From contig CAZSAK010000005.1 in NCBI GenBank assembly GCA_964605155.1, forward strand, positions 59,924-123,923: a stretch of DNA of 64,000 bases, in the 5' to 3' direction. This stretch comes from CAZSAK01 sp964605155. GTDB lineage: Bacteria > Pseudomonadota > Gammaproteobacteria > SZUA-140. The notes under the pieces were generated by a model, which saw only the letters and a list, made by a program, of their open reading frames with translations, searched no databases and was not told where the DNA came from. Below, piece after piece: positions 45,124 through 52,148 of the stretch. The first letter of the stretch is position 1, and every line of letters begins with the position of its first letter. The translations under genes were made by a program, and so were the position numbers.

Positions 45124-46101
45124 ATGAGCATGTATCTCAGACATTTTGGTATGTGTGAACAACCATTTACAATCACGCCGGATACCAGCTTTTTCTTCCC
45201 GTATGGCTGCTATATGGAGGCATACAATGTGCTTGTCATAGCATTGCGATCGGGTGAGGGTTTTATCAAGGTCACCGGGGAGGTTGGAACCGGTAAGACG
45301 CTGTTATGCAGAAAATTGATATCTTCGCTTGGCAGTGAATTCGAGGTCGCATACATTCCCAACCCGTGCCTGCATCCAAAGGCACTGTTGATGGCGCTGG
45401 CAGAGGAACTCGGAATAGCGGTTGATTTTCATATCGGGCAACATCATCTGCTCAAACTTGTCAATCATAAGTTGATGGCCCTGAACAGTACTGGCAAACA
45501 GGTTGTATTATGCCTGGACGAAGCCCAGACAATACCGGACGAGAGCCTTGAATATCTGCGCCTGCTTACCAATCTCGAGACTGAAAAAAAGAAGTTGATG
45601 CAGATTGTCTTGTTTGGACAACCGGAGTTGAATAGCAGGCTCAACAGTCCTCCCTTCAGGCAACTCAGGCAACGCATCACGTTCAGCTACAATTTGCAGC
45701 CAATTGACTGGAGAGGTTTTAATGCCTACCTCGGTTTCCGCTTGTTCAGGTCTGGGTACCGCGGTAACTTGTTCAGTCCGGAAGCCGTCAAGGAACTATA
45801 TAAGCAGAGCCGGGGTATTCCCAGGCTGGTTAATATACTCTGCAATAAATCACTGATGGCGGCCTATGGACTTGGCCATCAGACGATCACTCGCAAGCAT
45901 ATCAGGCTTGCAGTGAAGGATACGGAGTGTGTACATAGACTGAAATATCAAAGGCCGCAGCGGCTGGTATACGAAATACTGGCGATCATGGCGCTTATTA
46001 CAATGACTATCCTGATCAGTATCGTTACCGATTCCCACACGGGAAATGTAGCTGATAATCTCCAGTCCGTGACAAAGTATTTCACAAGCTCCAGGATTTA
46101 A
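45124..46101 (+). CDS. mshM: MSHA biogenesis ATPase MshM (ExeA-like)
   Basis: AAA+ protein of 325 residues of the ExeA/GspA type. It starts YLRHFGMCEQPFTITPDTSFFF; Walker A is VTGEVGTGKTLLC, Walker B is VLCLDEAQTIPDES, sensor 1 lies in MQIVLFGQPELNSRL, and SRGIPRLVNILCNKSLMAAY is the helical lid. A single membrane helix follows near the C-terminus (ILAIMALITMTILISIV). It probably helps assemble the secretin through peptidoglycan. mshN follows 17 bp later. Confidence 0.9.
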   Translation: MSMYLRHFGMCEQPFTITPDTSFFFPYGCYMEAYNVLVIALRSGEGFIKVTGEVGTGKTLLCRKLISSLGSEFEVAYIPNPCLHPKALLMALAEELGIAVDFHIGQHHLLKLVNHKLMALNSTGKQVVLCLDEAQTIPDESLEYLRLLTNLETEKKKLMQIVLFGQPELNSRLNSPPFRQLRQRITFSYNLQPIDWRGFNAYLGFRLFRSGYRGNLFSPEAVKELYKQSRGIPRLVNILCNKSLMAAYGLGHQTITRKHIRLAVKDTECVHRLKYQRPQRLVYEILAIMALITMTILISIVTDSHTGNVADNLQSVTKYFTSSRI

Positions 46102-46118
46102 TCAGGGGAAGCTGGTCC

Positions 46119-47396
46119 ATGAGCCTGATAAATCAAATGCTCCATGACCTGGATCGGCGGGGATCCCGTGAGGTACGGTCACCGGGCTATGTCGTAGCAG
46201 GATTGCATAGTCCATATACCGCTATAAATTCACTTACGGGTAATCAGCGGTTGTCAACGCTCAAGTTGATACTGATGGGTATATTGGTACTGCTGCTGTT
46301 TGCAGTGGTATGGCGATATATGAACATTACATCGAATGCATTCATTGCGCCTGCCATCAGCGTAGCCAGTCACACGCCTGATATACCTGATATAAATGAG
46401 CCGGTAGTCGTGAATCCCGGCAAACATGTCAAGGTTGAGCCAGGTGTGGATAATGATCAGATCGATCGTATCGTCGAACATGTGCGTCAGATTCGCACAT
46501 CGGAATTGGCTGAGAAGGCCAACAATGCTCGGGAACGGCAACCAATCCCTGATAACAGACCAATGCAAATATCCACGTTGATGGCAAATGCTGCACCATC
46601 TATTATCGAGGATCATGGTGATACGACATCAGCCAGGCCGGTCAGGGTTGAGAAAAACACCAGACCGGATAAACCGGTGGATGAACAGCGAGAAATAGCA
46701 ACTGCAAAAACCACGGTTGTACATCACACAGAACAGCAAACACCTCAGCCTGCAATAACCAACGAGGATCAAAATCGGAACGTTTCGCTAAAGAAAAAAT
46801 TCCGTCCGGCCACGGATCAACAATTGGCCGGGGAAGCCTATATGAGAGGCATCGCTGATATTCAACAAGGTGATATTATTAAAGGCGTGGAGCATTTGCG
46901 ACATGCATTGTCCTACGATGAAAAGCACATAAAGGCCCGTGAAATGCTGGCGGGTCTGATGATCAGGCAGGGGCAGAATACACAGGCGGCGAACCTGTTA
47001 CGTAAAGGGATCGATCTACATCCCGGGTACGATCAGTACACAAAGCTTTATTCACGCATCCTGATCGATGAGGGTAATAATCAAGAGGCTCTCAGGGTGC
47101 TGGAGACAAACAGGCCTTCATTCAATGCCGATCCCGATTATTACGCAATTCTGGCCGCTGTTAACCAGAAACTTAACCGCTTTCAGCAGGCAGCTGATAT
47201 CTACAGTCAGCTGGTGACACTGCAGCCAAATAGCGGTATTTACTGGATGGGGCTCGGTATATCACTGGAAGGATCCGGACACTCGACGGAGGCGATAGAT
47301 GCCTATCAATACGCGATTCAAACGGGTGGGCTGAGGCCGGATCTGGTCCGCTATATCAGTACGCGTATTACCGCCCTCAGAAACCAGCTCGGATAA
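46119..47396 (+). CDS. mshN: MSHA biogenesis protein MshN (TPR protein)
   Basis: Bitopic protein of 425 residues. MSLINQMLHDLDRRG at the start is the MshN/ExeB-like mark. One membrane helix lies near 50-68 (LILMGILVLLLFAVVW), followed by a long polar linker (about 75-230). The C-terminal half carries TPR-like repeats (about 240-420: GIADIQQGDIIKGVEHLRHAL, NTQAANLLRKGIDLHPGY, NRFQQAADIYSQLVTLQPN). It is probably a periplasmic scaffold. It is followed by a 351-bp gap before mshE. Confidence 0.85.
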   Translation: MSLINQMLHDLDRRGSREVRSPGYVVAGLHSPYTAINSLTGNQRLSTLKLILMGILVLLLFAVVWRYMNITSNAFIAPAISVASHTPDIPDINEPVVVNPGKHVKVEPGVDNDQIDRIVEHVRQIRTSELAEKANNARERQPIPDNRPMQISTLMANAAPSIIEDHGDTTSARPVRVEKNTRPDKPVDEQREIATAKTTVVHHTEQQTPQPAITNEDQNRNVSLKKKFRPATDQQLAGEAYMRGIADIQQGDIIKGVEHLRHALSYDEKHIKAREMLAGLMIRQGQNTQAANLLRKGIDLHPGYDQYTKLYSRILIDEGNNQEALRVLETNRPSFNADPDYYAILAAVNQKLNRFQQAADIYSQLVTLQPNSGIYWMGLGISLEGSGHSTEAIDAYQYAIQTGGLRPDLVRYISTRITALRNQLG

Positions 47397-47747
47397 CCAG
47401 CGGGCTGAATACACTGCCAACTCGATCATTTGTGTGATCATGCCTGCCGGGCGTCGTAATATTATCAATATAATTGTAGTAAAAACAGAAAGTTAGCACA
47501 TATGCCGGATTCCGGGTCGATATTTCATAGCCCTGTCTATCTTCTATTCAATCCATCGGGAATGGTGCTAACCCAATCTTTAGAAAATCCAGCAGGCGCC
47601 GATTTAATACCCACAGGTCCATACTGTGGTTGCTGCCGGAAATATCCCCGGGAATATATCTGGCATAACTTGATTAATAATGTGGTAAATCTCCAGGCCA
47701 ATGACACATAACGACTTCGTCAGCAAACATCCACAGAGGATGGCGTA
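47397..47747. other. 351-bp gap between mshN and mshE
   Basis: No gene is convincingly supported. An open frame of 69 codons (47502-47711) has no Shine-Dalgarno site and no family look. The stretch probably carries a leader or promoter for mshE: AGAGGA lies 8 nt before the mshE ATG. An imperfect palindrome around CCCCGGG at 47643-47658 is visible. The gap is unusual because the rest of the locus has overlapping or abutting genes. Confidence 0.5.
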
Positions 47748-49475
47748 ATGGCTCGAAGACAGGATGATATTATTGATATTATTATTGGTCGAAGGAAGGT
47801 TCGTATCGGTGACCTGCTGGTCGAACACGAGTTCATTACCAGGGAACAGCTCAATCAGGCGCTTGATGAGCAACAAAAGACCGGTAAAAAAGTCGGCGAA
47901 ACCCTGATCGATCTGGGACTGATCAAGGAACAGGATTTCCTGGAATTGCTATCAACTCAGCTCGAGCTGCCGCTGGTCGATCTGAGCAATTTCAACTTCA
48001 GACCGGAACTCGTCCGACTCCTGCCGGAAACCCACGCCCGCCATTTGCGATCGATCGTGCTAAAGGAAGTCAATCACACCTATCTGGTCGGGATGGTGGA
48101 TCCTACGGATTTGTTTGCCATCGATGAACTGTCAAGAATCCTGAAGAGAGCAATTTCACCGGCGCTGGTCAATGAAACGGATATGTTTCAGGCGTTCGAC
48201 ATCATATATCGCTCTTCAGATGAGCTTTCTGCCATCGTCCAGAAATTGGGCCAGGGAAAATCCGCAGAAGAAAAGAGTGTCAAAGAGGTTGGTGAGAATG
48301 ACATTTCAGGTGATCCGGCGGTTAAGGTATTGAAAACCATCTTTGAGGATGCAGTCAGGACGAATGCCTCGGATATTCATATCGAACCCGGTAAAAATGA
48401 ACTGCGCATCCGTATGCGGATTGACGGGATCCTGCAAGAACAGGTCATGAATGAAAAAAAGATCTCAGAATCACTGATCTCACGTTTAAAGCAGATGTCA
48501 AATCTCGACATTTCTGAAAAAAGACTGCCGCAGGACGGTCGCTTCATTCTCAAAACGGGTGATCGGACTTTTGCTGTCCGCCTGTCAACCATGCCAATAC
48601 AGTACGGTGAATCCGTTGTCATGCGGCTACTGGATCAAAGCAGGGCAATGCTGAACATAGATGATCTCGGTATGCCGGAACATATCAAAAACCGCTTTTG
48701 CTCGTTAATCAAACGTCCTGACGGGATGGTGCTGATCACTGGTCCGGCTGGCAGCGGCAAGACAACTACCCTGTATTCAGCTCTGTCCGTGCTTAACAGC
48801 CCGACACACAAGATTATAACCGTCGAGGACCCGATCGAATACCGGCTGCCGAGAATAAACCAGATACAGATCAATCCCGGTATCAATTTCACTTTTACCC
48901 GTGCATTGGGGGCAAGCTTACACCTGGATCCGGATATCATCATGGTCAGCGAGATGCATGACAAGGAAAGTATCGAGATTGGACTGCGTGCCGCCATTAC
49001 CGGGCATTTTGTATTGTCCACACTGCACACCAATGACTCAATCAGTTCTGTCAACCGGCTGATCGATATGGGTGCAGAAGGCTACCTGGTTGCATCAGCA
49101 CTGCGCGCCGTATTGGCACAGAGGTTGATCAGGCGAAACTGTGAAAAATGCTCAATGCCCTATGAACCGGCTGAGCACGAACGCACATGGTTATATGAAA
49201 AACTGGGCATACAACCTGACAAAACGAATTTCCGGAAAGGAACGGGTTGTCACGCATGCAATCACACAGGATTCAAGGACCGTATAGGTGTCTTTGAACT
49301 GCTTGAGATTGACGACGATCTCGCCGATGCCTTGCGACGGAATGACACCTCAGAATTTGCCAGAAAGGCACGGACCCGGAAAAATTTTCGCAATATCTCA
49401 CTTTGTGCCATTGATTATGCGTTAGAAGGTGTTACGACAATTGACGAAGTATCCCGTATTTCGGAAGGACTCTGA
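47748..49475 (+). CDS. mshE: MSHA pilus extension ATPase MshE (GspE/PilB family), atypical signature
   Basis: Hexameric ATPase that drives pilin polymerisation, 575 residues. Two tandem MshEN c-di-GMP-binding motifs are at residues 19-43 (RIGDLLVEHEFITREQLNQA) and 48-72 (KVGETLIDLGLIKEQDFLEL). Walker A is TGPAGSGKTTTLYSAL (near 330), and the zinc pairs CEKC and CHAC lie near the end. The GspE signature at 391-405 reads LHLDPDIIMVSEMHD instead of the family L-R-x-x-P-D-x3-G-E-x-R-D: both Arg are His and Gly is Ser, while the Walker B Glu (E402) is kept. Activity may therefore be altered. Confidence 0.92.
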   Translation: MARRQDDIIDIIIGRRKVRIGDLLVEHEFITREQLNQALDEQQKTGKKVGETLIDLGLIKEQDFLELLSTQLELPLVDLSNFNFRPELVRLLPETHARHLRSIVLKEVNHTYLVGMVDPTDLFAIDELSRILKRAISPALVNETDMFQAFDIIYRSSDELSAIVQKLGQGKSAEEKSVKEVGENDISGDPAVKVLKTIFEDAVRTNASDIHIEPGKNELRIRMRIDGILQEQVMNEKKISESLISRLKQMSNLDISEKRLPQDGRFILKTGDRTFAVRLSTMPIQYGESVVMRLLDQSRAMLNIDDLGMPEHIKNRFCSLIKRPDGMVLITGPAGSGKTTTLYSALSVLNSPTHKIITVEDPIEYRLPRINQIQINPGINFTFTRALGASLHLDPDIIMVSEMHDKESIEIGLRAAITGHFVLSTLHTNDSISSVNRLIDMGAEGYLVASALRAVLAQRLIRRNCEKCSMPYEPAEHERTWLYEKLGIQPDKTNFRKGTGCHACNHTGFKDRIGVFELLEIDDDLADALRRNDTSEFARKARTRKNFRNISLCAIDYALEGVTTIDEVSRISEGL

Positions 49476-49494
49476 AAGATGTCAGGGGATCAAG

Positions 49495-49635
49495 TTGGCA
49501 ATTTATCAGTTCGAGGGACGCACTGTCAGTGGGAATGCTGTCAAAGCCATGGTGTTGGCGATGCTATCTTTCTGCCGGGGTGGCATCTCGGCAACGCCCT
49601 GTTACAAAAGTAGTAAGACCTTAATAACACATTAA
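49495..49635 (+). pseudogene. mshG: N-terminal remnant of mshG (pilus platform protein)
   Basis: Directly after mshE, where mshG stands in the Vibrio MSHA locus, TTG 49495 with AGGGGA upstream begins LAIYQFEGRTVSGNAVKA. This is the start of a GspF/PilC/MshG platform protein (MA-x-Y-x-Y/F-x-G-R, then G-x-x-V-x). After about 20 residues the likeness ends and the frame stops at 49635, where some 400 codons would be expected. No other frame up to the pilin at 49855 resumes it. An internal deletion is the simplest reading. The match is short, so confidence is moderate. Confidence 0.6.
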
Positions 49636-49854
49636 TTTATCAATTTGTTGCCTGTTTATATATCAATAATTCCTGATATATAAATTGTGAGCTATTTCAT
49701 AGTTTTTTTCTATTTCTAAAGGTCACGATTCCGGTGCCGATAGACTTCCTGAGTTTTACAGATGTGTTCTGGTAATGCGGGGGTAGTTTACGTGACAGGG
49801 ACGGCAATCATCACGGCCATCAATCGTTTAATGTTAAGTGTTGAGGTTAATAAA
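49636..49854. other. Noncoding stretch between the mshG remnant and the pilin gene
   Basis: An AT-rich block (about 49620-49720) is followed by the pilin leader. No gene is supported, and no recognisable mshF or mshB sequence. The pilin promoter is expected here, perhaps around the AT-rich block. Confidence 0.5.
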
Positions 49855-50313
49855 ATGAAAAACAGGGTTATGGTTTCCAAAGGAAAGCAGGCAGGTTTTA
49901 CGATCATTGAACTGGTGATGGTTATAGTGATTCTCGGCATCCTTGCCGTATTTGCGCTGCCACGTCTCGCCGATCTGGACAGCTCCGCAAATAGCGCTGC
50001 TGTCGAAGGTGTAGCGGGCAGCATGCGTACCGCTGCCAGCATGGCTCATTCACTACAGCTTGCTACGGGCGTTGCAGACAATGCAACAGTGACCATTGAA
50101 GGTACAAGTGTACAGCTGAAAAATGGATATCCTGATATTGCATCGATAGCCATGGCAGCCGACTTTGATCCCGCAAGCGATTATACGTCTACCGATGCCG
50201 GGACGAATCCGGACGTCAGGACCTGGACACGTTATGACGATGGATCCTGCTCTTTTTCCTATACGGAAGCTGCTTTAGACAGTTCACCCGCGGTGGCTAC
50301 AAGCTGCAGGTAA
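49855..50313 (+). CDS. mshA: Type IV prepilin, MSHA-type (MshA/MshB-like)
   Basis: Structural pilin of 152 residues. The prepilin leader MKNRVMVSKGKQAG is cut after G14; the mature part begins FTIIELVMVIVILGILAVFA with the required Glu at position 5. The globular domain is small and Ala-, Asp- and Ser-rich. C132 and C151 form the C-terminal disulfide loop. GAGG lies 8 nt before ATG 49855; the upstream frame extension lacks this. A terminator follows at once, so it is the last gene of the locus and may be made at high level. MshB versus MshA cannot be decided. Confidence 0.9.
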   Translation: MKNRVMVSKGKQAGFTIIELVMVIVILGILAVFALPRLADLDSSANSAAVEGVAGSMRTAASMAHSLQLATGVADNATVTIEGTSVQLKNGYPDIASIAMAADFDPASDYTSTDAGTNPDVRTWTRYDDGSCSFSYTEAALDSSPAVATSCR

Positions 50314-50343
50314 ATATCCAATTTAAAGAACGCGTAATCCCAG

Positions 50344-50376
50344 GCGGGTATGGCTGAGGCGATACCCGCTTTTTTA
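50344..50376 (+). terminator. Rho-independent terminator after the pilin gene
   Basis: GCGGGTAT (50344-50351) pairs perfectly with ATACCCGC (50362-50369) over a 10-nt loop, followed by TTTTTT (50370-50375). It ends the pilin transcript and lies before the convergent aminotransferase gene. Confidence 0.9.
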
Positions 50377-50422
50377 TTACTTGTATATGCGGTCATTAAA
50401 TATGGTTAATCTCAATGTTTCA

Positions 50423-51553
50423 TTATCCGAGATTGCCAATCACCGCGTCTGTCTGATCGTCGCCGAGATAAAAATGAGGTGATAACCGGATAGCGCCACC
50501 ACGTACGGCGCAGATTACGTTCCTTTTCAGGAGTAATTGCAGGATTTCTGCCGGTTCACGCTGTTGGTCCCGAAAGGCGATAATCCCGGCGCGGCGTTCA
50601 GTCTCCTGTGGCGAGAGCAACTGCAGGTGATCATATGCAGTGATGCCGTTAATGAAGCGCTGAACGACATGTTCGATTCTAGCTGAAATGGTTGTAATGC
50701 CGATTTCAAGCAACAACGACAAACTGGCCTGCAAGGCATGAATACCTAACATATCAGGGCTGCCGCACTCAAAACGGCGGGCGGATCTGGCGATCTGCCA
50801 GTCTTTGCGGTCGTAATCGCCATGGTGTTCCACCATGTGCCAGCCGTATTGCCTGAGATTAAGTTCATCACGCAGCTCAGGTCGACAATAAAAGACCGCG
50901 ACACCTTCGGGTCCCAGCATCCATTTGTGGCCATCCGCCACCACAAAATCGGCATGGATATCCTGTACATCCATTGAGAAAGCGCCGAGGCTCTGGATGG
51001 CATCTACACAGAACAGTATATGACGGTCGTGACAATAATCGCCCAGTATCTTCAGGTCCATACGCAGACCGGTGGCATACTGCACTGAACTGATGGCGAT
51101 CAGGCGCGTCCTGTCATCAACGCATTTGAATATGGCATCTTCCGGTATTCTTTCAGTATCCAGTCTTGCCGCGCGAACCTCAACACCCAGGTCCTGCAGC
51201 GATTCCCATACGATACGGTTGGAAGGAAACTCCTGGTCTGAAATCACGATATTGTCGCCACGCTGCCAGGACAGGCCATAGGCAACGACGGAAAGCCCTT
51301 CGGAGGTGTTCTTCAACAGGGCGATATCATCTACGGCAGGAGCATTGAGCAGCTGTCGCAACTGTTCACGCAGCTTCATTTCGACCCCCAGCCATCGGGT
51401 ATAGTTGACAGGCCCCTGGATGACATTTTCCTCGGCAAAGCGTTTGACAGCCTCTCCGGTACGGTGTGGCCACGGTGCCACGCCGGCATGATTGAGATAG
51501 ATCAGGCCCTCACGTTGGGGAAATTCTTCAGCGATCAGGTTTTCCAGATTCAT
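50423..51553 (-). CDS. Class V PLP-dependent aminotransferase (cysteine desulfurase-like)
   Basis: Fold type I PLP enzyme of 376 residues. It starts LIAEEFPQREGLIYLNHAGVAPWP; the PLP-binding core has LLKNTSEGLSVVAYGL, FCVDAIQSLGAFSMDV and the Schiff-base Lys in VVADGHKWMLGPEGV. RRFECGSPDMLGIHAL and AVRGGAIRLSPHFYLGDD close it. No IscS-type catalytic cysteine loop is evident, so it is of the general aminotransferase V/isopenicillin-N-epimerase-like kind and the substrate is open. A Fur-like box lies 37 bp upstream of the start. Confidence 0.85.
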   Translation of the reverse strand: MNLENLIAEEFPQREGLIYLNHAGVAPWPHRTGEAVKRFAEENVIQGPVNYTRWLGVEMKLREQLRQLLNAPAVDDIALLKNTSEGLSVVAYGLSWQRGDNIVISDQEFPSNRIVWESLQDLGVEVRAARLDTERIPEDAIFKCVDDRTRLIAISSVQYATGLRMDLKILGDYCHDRHILFCVDAIQSLGAFSMDVQDIHADFVVADGHKWMLGPEGVAVFYCRPELRDELNLRQYGWHMVEHHGDYDRKDWQIARSARRFECGSPDMLGIHALQASLSLLLEIGITTISARIEHVVQRFINGITAYDHLQLLSPQETERRAGIIAFRDQQREPAEILQLLLKRNVICAVRGGAIRLSPHFYLGDDQTDAVIGNLG

Positions 51554-51589
51554 AAATCAATTATAAATACATGTAATAAATATTCATAA

Positions 51590-51608
51590 GATAATGATAA
51601 ATATCATA
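51590..51608. promoter_or_regulatory. Candidate Fur-type operator
   Basis: The 19 bp at 51590-51608 begin GATAATGATAA and match the classical Fur box at 15 of 19 positions. It contains the palindrome ATGATA-AA-TATCAT. It lies 37 bp upstream of the aminotransferase start on the minus strand and about 55 bp from the cueR promoter. The surrounding DNA is AT-rich, so chance similarity is possible. Confidence 0.45.
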
Positions 51609-51661
51609 AAATAACACATTAACATTAAAATGAAATTATCAACGGAACATCCTTACGGTAA

Positions 51662-51693
51662 TTGACTCTAAAGTTTACTACAAGGTTTATACT
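51662..51693 (+). promoter_or_regulatory. MerR-type promoter/operator of cueR-copA-copZ
   Basis: TTGACT (51662-51667) and TATACT (51688-51693) are separated by 20 bp, the over-long spacer of promoters untwisted by MerR-family activators. An imperfect dyad ACTCTAAAG / CTACAAGGT (51665-51673 and 51678-51686) lies in the spacer. Transcription should start near 51700, 24 bp before cueR. The operator so controls its own regulator and the efflux genes on one transcript. Confidence 0.8.
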
Positions 51694-51723
51694 TCTATCA
51701 TATCAACCACAACGGGACTTGCA

Positions 51724-52134
51724 ATGAACACCATTACCATCGGCAAACTGGCCAAACAGGCAGGTATGACAGTTGAGACACTGCGCTATTATGAGCACCG
51801 CGGCTTGATTGCACCACAGCAACGGACGCCTGCGGGTTATCGTCTGTACGTGCCTGAGGCTCTGGATCGCCTGCGGTTCATACGCCGGGCCCAATCACTG
51901 GGGTTTTCACTGAAAGACATCGCCGATCTATTATCACTCAGTGACAATCCGACTGAAAGCGCCGACAAGGTCAAGCGGATCACGCAGGCCAGGATCGATG
52001 ACATCGATGCACGTCTGCAGGACCTCGAACGCATGAGACAGGCACTGGTTTCGCTTGCAGAGAGTTGTCCGGGCACAGATTCCACTACTGCGGATTGTCC
52101 GATCCTGAATGCGCTCAACTATCCTGATCAATAA
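51724..52134 (+). CDS. cueR: MerR-family copper-responsive regulator (CueR-like)
   Basis: DNA-twisting activator of 136 residues. The N-terminal winged helix is TIGKLAKQAGMTVETLRYYEHRGLI, followed by a dimerisation helix. The metal loop has C115 and C125 (C-P-G-T-D-S-T-T-A-D-C). S79 in ESADKVKR matches Ser77 of CueR, which marks sensors of +1 ions; MerR and PbrR have Cys there. The loop spacing C-x9-C is longer than C-x7-C of CueR or C-x8-C of ZntR/PbrR. The copA gene 14 bp downstream supports copper as the signal. Confidence 0.87.
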   Translation: MNTITIGKLAKQAGMTVETLRYYEHRGLIAPQQRTPAGYRLYVPEALDRLRFIRRAQSLGFSLKDIADLLSLSDNPTESADKVKRITQARIDDIDARLQDLERMRQALVSLAESCPGTDSTTADCPILNALNYPDQ

Positions 52135-52148
52135 CGTCTCAGTTCACC

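Noticed and set aside
47502..47711. 69-codon ORF between mshN and mshE
   Set aside because: No ribosome site and no similarity to known MSHA genes; a conserved gene is not expected at this place in the msh order.
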